From assembly GCA_035252155.1 (NCBI GenBank), contig DATFDL010000727.1, forward strand, positions 1 through 5,929: 5,929 bases of DNA, in the 5' to 3' direction. The stretch comes from JAICLL01 sp035252155 (GTDB taxonomy: Bacteria; Planctomycetota; Planctomycetia; Pirellulales; JAICIG01). The position numbers and the translations under genes were made by a program. The notes beneath the pieces were generated by a model. It saw only the letters and a program-made list of their open reading frames with translations. It was not told the origin of the DNA and ran no database searches. Numbering within the stretch: position 1 is the first letter of the stretch; every line of letters starts with the position of its first letter. Shown piece after piece: positions 1 to 5,578 of the stretch.

Positions 1-2
1 CG

Positions 3-872
3 TGGTTCACCTGTCCGCAGGCGGGAGATATTAACGCCGGCGCCGCGGTGCGCACCACCGACGGCGCCCGTTGCGAGATCGAGGCCCGCGACGGCACGCA
101 GATCCGCCTCGACTCAGGCACAATCATCGAACTACCCACGCCGCAGTGCATCAAGCTGGCCCAGGGCGAGCTGTATTCCACCGTACCGGGCGGAGGCGCG
201 GTTTTGAAAATCGAAACTCCCGGCGCCGTCGTCGAAGCCTCGCAGGGCAAGTTCGACGTGGCCTGCTCGCCTGGCGAAGCGTCACTGACGGTCCTCGAAG
301 GCTCAGCGAACTTGGAGTGCAAGAGCGGCCTCCGGCAGGTCGCCGCTGGAGAGCGCGTGCGACTGACTGACGGGCGCATCGATGAGACCACCCCCGTCGC
401 CGATCCCTTGCAAGCGACCGCCTGGATCAACGAGCTGCTCGTGCTCAAAGGCCCCGACAACCCCGAATTGGCCGAGCGGCTCAACGACATACTCGCTCAG
501 GTCGGCCAGGCCAAGCTCAGCTACCTCTACGAGGACGAAATTCGCCGGTTGGGCAGCCGGGCGGCTTTGCCTCTATTGCGTTTCATCGAATCGCCGCGAT
601 CGCAAGCCAGCGCCGGCGCTCGTCGATCGGCGGCCCGCCTGGCCGCCGACCTGGCCGATTCGTCAGTGATCGGAGATTTGATCGCGCTCTTGGCCGACGC
701 CGATCCGAGGGTGCGCGTTCACATGGCTCGGGCCTTGGAGCGGTTGACGGGCCTCGATCAAGGCTGCCCCGCCGGCGCCTGGCAAGATGATCCAGCCAAC
801 TGCCAACCCGCCTTGGAATCGTGGCGCGCCTGGTGGCAAGCGCGACGAGCCGCGTATCCCAAGGCCGGTTAA
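3..872 (+). CDS. FecR-domain protein with C-terminal HEAT-like helices (5' partial)
   Basis: The reading frame is open to the left edge and ends at TAA 870-872, so 289 residues are visible and the true start lies outside. A GTG at 48 could be called as a start, but the codons before it (ending GDINAGAAVRTTDGAR) already belong to the domain. The first ~120 residues show the FecR pattern: AGDINAGAAVRT, then DGTQIRLDSGTIIEL, then ETPGAVVEASQGKFDV, SLTVLEGSANL and VAAGERVRL, all short alternating beta strands. From about residue 150 the protein becomes helical. Near residues 220-250, SVIGDLIALLADADPRVRVHMARALERL has the look of a HEAT repeat. FecR-type proteins are usually periplasmic or membrane-linked partners of ECF sigma factors; a partner or membrane segment would have to lie upstream. 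A signalling or scaffolding role is inference; the fold assignment is fairly secure. Confidence 0.8.
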   Translation, partial: WFTCPQAGDINAGAAVRTTDGARCEIEARDGTQIRLDSGTIIELPTPQCIKLAQGELYSTVPGGGAVLKIETPGAVVEASQGKFDVACSPGEASLTVLEGSANLECKSGLRQVAAGERVRLTDGRIDETTPVADPLQATAWINELLVLKGPDNPELAERLNDILAQVGQAKLSYLYEDEIRRLGSRAALPLLRFIESPRSQASAGARRSAARLAADLADSSVIGDLIALLADADPRVRVHMARALERLTGLDQGCPAGAWQDDPANCQPALESWRAWWQARRAAYPKAG

Positions 873-889
873 CTCCTGCGCTCGCTTGC

Positions 890-967
890 GTTTTGCAGTT
901 TGACTTTCCTCTTTGCGGATCGATCCTGCTTAAAGGAAAGTCAAAATGCAAAATGCAAAATGCAAAA
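890..967. repeat. Inverted repeat with AAAATGC tandem in convergent intergenic region
   Basis: The left arm 890-910 and right arm 934-954 are reverse complements at 19 of 21 positions, separated by a 23 bp loop. The right arm runs into three perfect direct copies of AAAATGC (943-949, 950-956, 957-963) followed by AAAA. The stretch is far more AT-rich than its surroundings. It begins 18 bp after the stop of the FecR gene, so it could form a hairpin at that transcript's 3' end, but no U-tract follows the stem and I do not call it a terminator. Confidence 0.7.
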
Positions 968-995
968 CCGGAAAACGGTGTTCCCATCAAACGGC

Positions 996-1100
996 GTAGG
1001 GTGGGACGAGCGCCGCGAGTCCCACCATTGGCCACGATCGAACCCTTCCGCGCCGCGCTTGCTGGAAACTGTGGGACTTGCTTCGCTCGGCCCACTCTAC
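996..1100. repeat. BIME-like element 1: two inverted GTAG/hairpin (REP-like) units
   Basis: The left unit 996-1026 starts GTAGGGTGGGACGAGC and folds on itself through GGTGGGAC/GTCCCACC. The right unit 1071-1100 is its inverted copy: the reverse complement starts GTAGAGTGGGCCGAGC, with 25 of 30 positions matching. A 44 bp spacer (1027-1070) separates them. Each unit has GTAG at the foot of its hairpin, as in REP sequences recognised by RAYT/TnpA-REP Y1 transposases. It lies between convergent genes, the usual place for such elements, and its last four bases supply the stop codon of the membrane-protein gene at 1097-1717. The same family recurs at 2388-2477. Assignment to REP/BIME is by architecture; I cannot check copy number. 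Confidence 0.85.
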
Positions 1101-1717
1101 GATTTATGGAAGTGCTGCGATCTCGATCGTCGATACTTGGTGAGTTTGCCTACCGCCAGTCCCGCCACCGCTCCTACCGCGGCAAGCGCCATGTCTTTTT
1201 GCGCATCCCAAAGGTCGCCTTGCTGGCCGTTGTAGTGTTCGGCCCAGTCGGGGGCGAGCGTGACGGCCACCAGCCACTCGGCGATCTCATAGACGGCGCT
1301 CGTCGCCACAATGAATTGCAGCGCCAACCAATCAGCCCCTCGCCCGGTCGGTTTTAATTGTCGGCTCAAGACTTCACGCGCCGGAGAGACCAGCAGCAAT
1401 CCGTAAGCGAAATGGACCAGACGGTCATAATGATTTCGCGTGAAACCAAACCAGCTCGAAATACTTTGTCCCACGAGCCAATACGACCAGTCGTCGTATG
1501 GTACGTAGGAGTACATGTACCGTGCGCCGATCACGTGTAACGTCATGAACAGCAGCACCAGACTTTCGCTCTGACGGCTCAGCCATCGCCGCCGGCGCCC
1601 GGCGATCAGGCCCGCTACTACAAGCACTGTCGGCACGTGCTGCAGGACCAATTCGTCGGGATACGGCGCGGCAATGCAACTGAGTGCCCACAGCAGTACA
1701 AACAACAACAGTAGCAT
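1097..1717 (-). CDS. yjdF: YjdF/DUF2238 family integral membrane protein
   Basis: This 206-residue protein is close in length to E. coli YjdF (about 209 residues). About six hydrophobic segments are visible, near residues 1-18, 26-40, 51-65, 99-115, 130-152 and 177-191. Polar family hallmarks sit between them: HVIGARY (61-67), RNHYDRLVHF (94-103), YEIAEW (143-148) and QQGDLWDAQKDM (165-176). Clustered His, Asp, Glu and Arg in or beside membrane segments suggest a buried polar or metal site, but no biochemical function is established for the family. The ATG at 1717 is the only credible start, since an in-frame stop lies at 1742-1744; there is no clear Shine-Dalgarno. The stop TAG (1097-1099) falls in the terminal GTAG of the flanking repeat, so the basic tail after the last membrane segment may have been set by that insertion. 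The gene is divergent from the GTPase gene. The B. subtilis gene called yjdF is unrelated. Confidence 0.88.
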   Translation of the reverse strand: MLLLLFVLLWALSCIAAPYPDELVLQHVPTVLVVAGLIAGRRRRWLSRQSESLVLLFMTLHVIGARYMYSYVPYDDWSYWLVGQSISSWFGFTRNHYDRLVHFAYGLLLVSPAREVLSRQLKPTGRGADWLALQFIVATSAVYEIAEWLVAVTLAPDWAEHYNGQQGDLWDAQKDMALAAVGAVAGLAVGKLTKYRRSRSQHFHKS

Positions 1718-1787
1718 TGGCTGGGGAGTTCTGGATCGGATTCAAGCCAAAAGCGGCGCGAGCCAGTACCGGTGGCCTCTTCTCTGG

Positions 1788-1794
1788 TATCATA
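1788..1794. promoter_or_regulatory. Symmetric -10-like box between divergent genes
   Basis: On the plus strand TGG-TATCAT (1785-1793) resembles an extended -10 element reading toward the GTPase gene. On the minus strand the overlapping TATGAT (1789-1794) reads toward the membrane-protein gene. The near-palindromic TATnATA core could serve both strands, a known property of divergent bacterial promoters. I see no good -35 hexamer on either side, so this is tentative. Confidence 0.35.
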
Positions 1795-1910
1795 GCTAAA
1801 CAGCCGGCTTGTGTTCGACATCCGTGCTTCGCAAAGCGATAGAATATTCGCATTCGATGTCTCCGTTCTCTGCATCCGACAAACCGCCCCGTAGCTCGTG
1901 CACGCCGGCC

Positions 1911-3149
1911 ATGACTTCCGACTCATCGACCGTTGCCGTCGTCCTCACACCGCCCGGCCGCGGGGCGGTGGCCACGGTGCTCGTGGCCGGCGCGGCGGCA
2001 TCTGAACTCGTCGGCCGATTTTTTCAGCCGGCCAACGGCCGATCGCTGACCGATTTTCCGCCGGGCCGAATCGTCTTCGGACGGTGGGGACAAGCGCCGG
2101 GCGAAGAGTTGGTCGTCTGCCGCCGGGCGGAGAACGAAATCGAGATTCACTGCCACGGCGGGCAGGCCGCGGTGCAGGCCATTGTCGATGCTTTGGCGTC
2201 CGCCGGTTGCCAGCCCGAACGCTGGACCGATTGGCATCGGAGGCAAGCCGCCAGCCCCATTCAGGCCGATGCGTTGGAAGATCTTGCCCGTGCTACCACC
2301 CTGCGGACAGCGGCCGTCTTGCTCGATCAATACCACGGCGCGCTCGATGGCGAAATCAACGAAATCGTCAAATTACTTTCACGAGGCGTAGGGTGGGACG
2401 AGCTTGCGAGTCCCACCGTCACCGTTGAGCCATCGCTGCGCGATGGCGGTGGGACTCGCAAGCTCGTCCCACCCTACATCCTGTTGACTGCTCGCGAACG
2501 GATTGAGCTGCTTCTCCGTCGCACCTCGCTCGGCCGGCATCTGGTCAAGCCGTTTCAGGCCGTGCTAGCCGGCAGGCCCAACGTCGGCAAAAGCAGTCTG
2601 ATCAATACGCTCGTCGGTTATCAGCGGTCGATTGTCCACGACCTGCCCGGCACCACCCGCGACGTGGTGACGGCGGGCACGGCCTTTGACGGCTGGCCGG
2701 TGGAGCTGGCCGATACGGCGGGCCTGCGTAACAGCGACGATCCACTGGAAGCGGCCGGCATCGGCCTGGCCGAGCAGCGGCTGGCGGCGGCCGACCTGAG
2801 AATTCTGGTATTCGACGCCAGCCGCCCGTGGACGGACGCAGACCAGGGGCTGGCCGAGCGCTGGCCCGAGGCGATTGTGGTCCACAGCAAATTCGATTTG
2901 GCCCGCGCGAGCGATCGCCCGGCGGGCGTTGCCACCAGCGCGGTCACGGGCCAAGGCATCGATGAGTTGGCGCGGCTCATCGCGAGCCGCCTGGCGCCCG
3001 GCCCACCGCCGGCGGGCTCGGCCGTGCCGTTTCGGGCCTGGCAGGTCGAAGCGTTGAGCCAAGCGGCCGACGCTTGCCGACGGGGTGACCCCGAGGCGGT
3101 AATCGCATCGCTGGCTGTGTTTCGAGCGAGGATGGAAGTTCAACCGTAG
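1911..3149 (+). CDS. MnmE/TrmE-like GTPase, divergent, with in-frame repeat insertion
   Basis: The 412-residue protein resembles MnmE (TrmE), the GTPase that with MnmG modifies wobble uridines of tRNA in the cytoplasm. The N-terminal domain shows TPPGRGA (13-19) and IEIHCHGG (78-84). The G domain shows GRPNVGKS (221-228), GTTRD (247-251), DTAG (268-271) and TSA (342-344). Three things depart from canonical MnmE. The G4 motif reads SKFD (326-329) rather than NKxD. The PGEFTxRAFLNGK-type segment after the N-domain is not recognisable. The chain ends near RARMEVQP without the C-terminal CxGK motif that carries the essential cysteine. It is therefore better called a paralogous MnmE-like GTPase than true MnmE. 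Residues 160-189 are encoded by a palindromic element between two helical segments. ATG 1911 is chosen because family homology begins right after it; ATG 1857 or TTG 1809 would add 18 or 34 unconserved residues. No start has a clear Shine-Dalgarno. Confidence 0.82.
   Translation: MTSDSSTVAVVLTPPGRGAVATVLVAGAAASELVGRFFQPANGRSLTDFPPGRIVFGRWGQAPGEELVVCRRAENEIEIHCHGGQAAVQAIVDALASAGCQPERWTDWHRRQAASPIQADALEDLARATTLRTAAVLLDQYHGALDGEINEIVKLLSRGVGWDELASPTVTVEPSLRDGGGTRKLVPPYILLTARERIELLLRRTSLGRHLVKPFQAVLAGRPNVGKSSLINTLVGYQRSIVHDLPGTTRDVVTAGTAFDGWPVELADTAGLRNSDDPLEAAGIGLAEQRLAAADLRILVFDASRPWTDADQGLAERWPEAIVVHSKFDLARASDRPAGVATSAVTGQGIDELARLIASRLAPGPPPAGSAVPFRAWQVEALSQAADACRRGDPEAVIASLAVFRARMEVQP
2388..2477. 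repeat. BIME-like element 2: perfect inverted repeat inside the GTPase CDS
   Basis: Two 30 bp arms (2388-2417 and 2448-2477) are exact reverse complements, both opening with GTAGGGTGGGACGAGC when read inward. They flank a 30 bp centre that holds a further 7 bp palindrome (2429-2435 with 2441-2447). Each arm alone can fold through GGTGGGAC/GTCCCACC. It is the same family as the element at 996-1100 but without decay. Its 90 bp start on a codon boundary and read through as 30 sense codons (starting VGWDELASPT, ending RKLVPPY). No flanking target duplication is obvious. The three bases before GTAG are GGC here, as at 996 and 3382. Confidence 0.93.
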
Positions 3150-3161
3150 GGACGCCCTACG
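3145..3161. repeat. Minimal GTAGGG palindrome overlapping the GTPase stop codon
   Basis: CGTAGGG (3145-3151) and CCCTACG (3155-3161) are exact reverse complements around ACG. GTAG therefore occurs at the foot on both strands. The gene's stop codon TAG (3147-3149) is part of the left arm. It may be a degenerate relative of the larger GTAG elements, and it could act as a weak RNA hairpin at the end of the message. Confidence 0.6.
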
Positions 3162-3186
3162 CGGCGTTCCATGCGCGACGAACAAC

Positions 3187-3341
3187 GTCTGATCGGTTTT
3201 GACATTCAAGACCGGTAATGGCGGGAACTGGCATGTGGCACAGCCGCCCTCGGCTGTGCATCGCCGACGCAGTCGGCGTCGCGGAACCAGCCGAGGGCGG
3301 CTGGTCCACATCCCGATTTTGAATGTCAAAACCGATTAGAC
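3187..3341. repeat. 155 bp nested inverted repeat (MITE-like or structured element)
   Basis: The outer arms 3187-3209 and 3319-3341 are reverse complements at 22 of 23 positions. Inside them, a second inverted pair carries CAGCCG-CCCT-CGGCTG (3241-3256) and CAGCCG-AGGG-CGGCTG (3288-3303), each hairpin-forming by itself, with shared TGTGG flanks. The centre is another perfect palindrome, CGCCGAC-GCA-GTCGGCG (3262-3278). Three levels of symmetry share one axis. There is no GTAG at its feet and no open reading frame of note. A non-autonomous mobile element, or one element inserted inside another, is the likeliest reading. Confidence 0.8.
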
Positions 3342-3381
3342 GCTCCTTACCTGTCACGCGAACCTTCTTGGCCGTGGCGGC

Positions 3382-3417
3382 GTAGGATGCGTGCGAACGG
3401 AATAAATTCCGTTCTAC
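3382..3417. repeat. Short GTAG...CTAC element with perfect hairpin
   Basis: GAACGGAAT (3395-3403) and ATTCCGTTC (3406-3414) are exact reverse complements around AA. On the minus strand GTAG (3417-3414) directly abuts this hairpin. On the plus strand a GTAG at 3382 bounds the other side, nine bases before the stem. GGC precedes the plus-strand GTAG as in elements 1 and 2. It reads as a single REP-like unit of a different sequence family. Confidence 0.6.
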
Positions 3418-3558
3418 GTTCGGAACGCTGCGCCATCGGGGCGATCGCGCCAGGCGCTACGGCCGTCGCCACGCGACCTGTCCGGCCGGGGCAGGTTGCG
3501 GTATGCGCCGGCGGCACCGGCCGTGACGCCCGAGCGTTGGTCTTTTTTTGCCAGCCTT

Positions 3559-3587
3559 TTGACGACGGCCCAAACGTGGACTATACT
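3559..3587 (+). promoter_or_regulatory. Sigma70-type promoter upstream of the S41 protease gene
   Basis: TTGACG (3559-3564) and TATACT (3582-3587) are separated by exactly 17 bp. Each hexamer is one base from the sigma70 consensus. Transcription would start near 3594, leaving a leader of about 180 nt before the protease ATG at 3773. No other gene starts downstream in this orientation, so the protease is its likely target. This is the best promoter match noticed in the window. Confidence 0.7.
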
Positions 3588-3670
3588 CTCTTAGCCGGAT
3601 TGCTTGGACCCATTTTCGGCCAATAGCGTACATGACGGACCAACCTGGCCGTATGACACGGTTTCTGTCG

Positions 3671-3736
3671 CGCGGCAGTCAACCAATTGCCGCGGGCGGC
3701 GCCTCTCGCCGGGGTCGACCCTAAGAGACACGTCTC
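3671..3736 (+). other. Hairpin-rich leader between promoter and S41 protease
   Basis: Four consecutive palindromes lie in 66 bases of the predicted untranslated leader. CGCGGCAGT (3671-3679) pairs with ATTGCCGCG (3686-3694), with one G-U pair. CGGCG (3697-3701) pairs with CGCCG (3707-3711). GGGTCGACCC (3712-3721) is a perfect palindrome. GAGAC (3725-3729) pairs with GTCTC (3732-3736). The last ends 36 bases before the start codon. It matches no riboswitch or RNA family that I recognise; chance pairing in GC-rich DNA is a real alternative. Confidence 0.35.
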
Positions 3737-3772
3737 GGTTGGTAATGTTGCCACCCACTCACGAGAGACATC

Positions 3773-5488
3773 ATGGCACGTAGGGTCACGTTCGGCCTTT
3801 GGGCTTCTGGTCTGGGGCTGTTGCTACTTTTGCCGGCCGTCACCCCGGCACAAAATTCGCCGGCGCGAACCTCAACGGCGCAACCCACGGCACCGTCGCG
3901 GCAAACCGCCGTTTCGACGCCAGCGGCTTCTAATGCTCCGGCCGTCACTGACGCGCCCGAGGATGAGACGGAGATCGCCGAGCTGCTCGACCGCGGCCGA
4001 CGGCTCGAAGGCGAACGCCGCTGGGGCGAAGCCCTGACGCTCTACGAAGACGCCCTGCGGCAGCACCCCGCGGCCCCTCACTTCGAGCAGCGGCTCTACC
4101 TGAGTCGCATCCACTACGACCTGGGGCGGCGTTACAGCGATCGAGCCTTCCGCGAAACCGTCAAGACCATGAGCTCGGGACAAGCGCTCGATCTCTATTC
4201 CGAGGTCTTGCAAGAGATTCAGCAACACTACGTCGATCAGCCCAATTGGCGCCGCCTGGCCGAGTCGGGCGTCACCGAGTTGGAAGTCGCCCTGGCCGAT
4301 CCCCTGTTTCTCGAAGCCAACTTGCCGCAGATTCCCAAAGCTCGCGTCGAGCGATTCCGCCGCGAGTTGCGGCCGCGTCTCGGCACGCGAAATCTCGACA
4401 ACCGTCACGCGGCCGTCGAAACGGCCGCCGCCACCGCTCGCGTTTGCCGCGCCGAGCTCGGACTTTCCGAAGCCGCGGCGATTCACGAATTCATCTGCGG
4501 AGCGGCCAACGCGCTTGACCCGTATTCGGCGTTCCTCACCGCCTCGCAGCTCAACGAACAATATTCGCAGATCGAGGGCAACTTTGTCGGGCTGGGCGTC
4601 GAACTGAAGGCCGACAATGGGGCACTGTTGATCGTCAAAGTCATTCCGGGCAGCCCGGCCCAGCGGTCGGGCATCGTCAACAACGACCGGATTGTGGCCG
4701 TCGATGGCCGCTCGACCAGCGAGCTGTCGACGGACCAGGCCGCCAACCTCTTGCAGGGCCAAGAAGGTTCCTATGTAACGGTCACGGCCATTACCGCCGG
4801 CCAGAAGCCGCGCCAGGTGCGCGTGCGACGCGAGCACGTGGAAGTGCCCAGCATCGACGAGGCCGCCATCCTTGATACCGGCTATGGCGTCGGCTACATC
4901 AAGCTCACCTGCTTTCAAAAGACGACTTCGCGCGATCTCGATTCGGCCCTGTGGAAGCTGCACCGCCAGGGCATGAAAAGCCTGATTCTCGACCTGCGTA
5001 AGAATCCCGGCGGACTGCTGACCACGGCCGCCGAGGTGGTCGACAAGTTCGTCGATCGCGGCACGATCGTCTCGACGCACGGCCGCAGCCGGCAGGAAGA
5101 CCAGGTCTATTCCGCCCACCAGGCGGGCACGTGGCCGGTGCCGTTGGTGGTGATGATCGACGGCGACAGCGCCAGTGCCAGCGAGATTTTCGCCGGCGCG
5201 ATCCGCGACTATGGCCGCGGCGTCATCGTCGGGGCTCGTAGCTACGGCAAAGGTTCGGTGCAAGGCATCTTTCCTCTCAACGTGGCCAATTCCGGTTTAC
5301 GGTTGACCACGGCCAAGTTTTATTCACCCAAGGGCCGACCCTTTAGCGGCATCGGCGTGGCGCCCGACGTAGTGGTGCGGTATCACGTGGCGCGGCCCGA
5401 TCTCGACCAGCCGAACCAAACCGCCCCGGCCGATGAAGCGTTGGAAGAGGCCATTCGCCAGGCCCGCCGCAAGGTCGCGCGGCGATAG
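3773..5488 (+). CDS. Secreted S41A (CtpA/Prc-type) C-terminal-processing serine protease
   Basis: The 571-residue protein opens with a signal peptide: MARR, a Leu-rich core, and likely cleavage near residue 26 at TPA-QN. An Ala/Pro/Thr/Ser-rich linker follows (27-62), then a TPR-like helical pair (69-120) and an N-terminal helical region. The PDZ domain spans about 270-355 (NFVGLGVELK, GSPAQRSGI, NDRIVAVDG). The S41 catalytic domain runs from about 365 to 545: GVGYIKLTCF, LILDLRKNPGG, DSASASEIFAGAI, GARSYGKGSVQ. Ser468 and Lys493 are 25 residues apart, the spacing of the Ser/Lys dyad in this family, and Gln497 matches the third catalytic residue. All catalytic parts are intact. It should act outside the cytoplasmic membrane, trimming or degrading proteins from their C-termini, with the PDZ recognising substrate ends. 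The ATG at 3773 is fixed by the signal peptide; upstream there is only a purine-rich GAGAGA stretch. A strong promoter lies at 3559-3587. Its stop codon sits in the loop of CGGCGA-TAG-TCGCCG (5480-5494). Confidence 0.93.
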   Translation: MARRVTFGLWASGLGLLLLLPAVTPAQNSPARTSTAQPTAPSRQTAVSTPAASNAPAVTDAPEDETEIAELLDRGRRLEGERRWGEALTLYEDALRQHPAAPHFEQRLYLSRIHYDLGRRYSDRAFRETVKTMSSGQALDLYSEVLQEIQQHYVDQPNWRRLAESGVTELEVALADPLFLEANLPQIPKARVERFRRELRPRLGTRNLDNRHAAVETAAATARVCRAELGLSEAAAIHEFICGAANALDPYSAFLTASQLNEQYSQIEGNFVGLGVELKADNGALLIVKVIPGSPAQRSGIVNNDRIVAVDGRSTSELSTDQAANLLQGQEGSYVTVTAITAGQKPRQVRVRREHVEVPSIDEAAILDTGYGVGYIKLTCFQKTTSRDLDSALWKLHRQGMKSLILDLRKNPGGLLTTAAEVVDKFVDRGTIVSTHGRSRQEDQVYSAHQAGTWPVPLVVMIDGDSASASEIFAGAIRDYGRGVIVGARSYGKGSVQGIFPLNVANSGLRLTTAKFYSPKGRPFSGIGVAPDVVVRYHVARPDLDQPNQTAPADEALEEAIRQARRKVARR

Positions 5489-5501
5489 TCGCCGCTATGC
5501 G

Positions 5502-5567
5502 GTAGCGGAATTCGTGAGAATTCCGGCCTTCTGCATTACCGGTCCGACTTCTCACGAAGCCGGCTAT
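5502..5567. repeat. BIME-like element 3 between convergent genes; possible bidirectional terminator
   Basis: The left unit 5502-5525 is GTAG followed by CGGAATTC-GTGA-GAATTCCG, a perfect 8 bp stem with a 4 nt loop. The right unit 5544-5567 is an inverted copy (18 of 24 positions), reading ATAG then CCGGCTTC-GTGA-GAAGTCGG on the minus strand. The GTGA loop is the same in both. Two stem positions change in both partners, keeping Watson-Crick pairing, and a third becomes a G-T wobble. The spacer is 18 bp. It lies 13 bp after the protease stop and 11 bp before the stop of the convergent gene at 5579, so it could end transcripts from both sides, although no U-tracts are present. Confidence 0.82.
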
Positions 5568-5578
5568 AGGCTGGACTC

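Noticed and set aside
583..1095. Minus-strand open frame of 170 codons across the end of the FecR gene and element 1
   Set aside because: It crosses the FecR coding region and two repeats, is Arg-rich and domain-less, and is a shadow frame.
821..1357. Plus-strand open frame of 178 codons from the FecR 3' end into the membrane-protein gene
   Set aside because: It reads through repeats and antisense to a well-supported DUF2238 gene, with no domain signal.
1815..1845. Alternative promoter TCGACA-19-TAGAAT ahead of the GTPase
   Set aside because: The spacer is too long and the -35 match is weak; the box at 1785-1794 fits at least as well.
1809..1910. N-terminal extension of the GTPase from TTG 1809 or ATG 1857
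   Set aside because: The extra residues (such as SPFSASDKPPRSSCTP) are low in hydrophobic content and unlike the MnmE N-terminus, which begins right after ATG 1911. ATG 1857 remains possible.
996..2477. CRISPR array suggested by repeated GTGGGAC-type units
   Set aside because: There are only a few copies, in inverted orientation and 1.3 kb apart between elements, with no regular repeat-spacer spacing and no cas genes.
2565..3329. Minus-strand open frame of 254 codons across the GTPase 3' half and the nested repeat
   Set aside because: Arg-rich shadow of the GTPase frame that also reads through a palindromic repeat; no domain signal.
3387..3626. 79-codon plus-strand open frame between the GTPase and protease genes
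   Set aside because: It overlaps a palindromic element at its start and the predicted promoter at its end, and its sequence shows no recognisable domain or membrane pattern.
3872..5263. Long minus-strand open frame (463 codons) opposite the S41 protease gene
   Set aside because: It mirrors the codon structure of a clearly real gene in GC-rich DNA and shows no recognisable domain; the plus-strand product has a full catalytic set.
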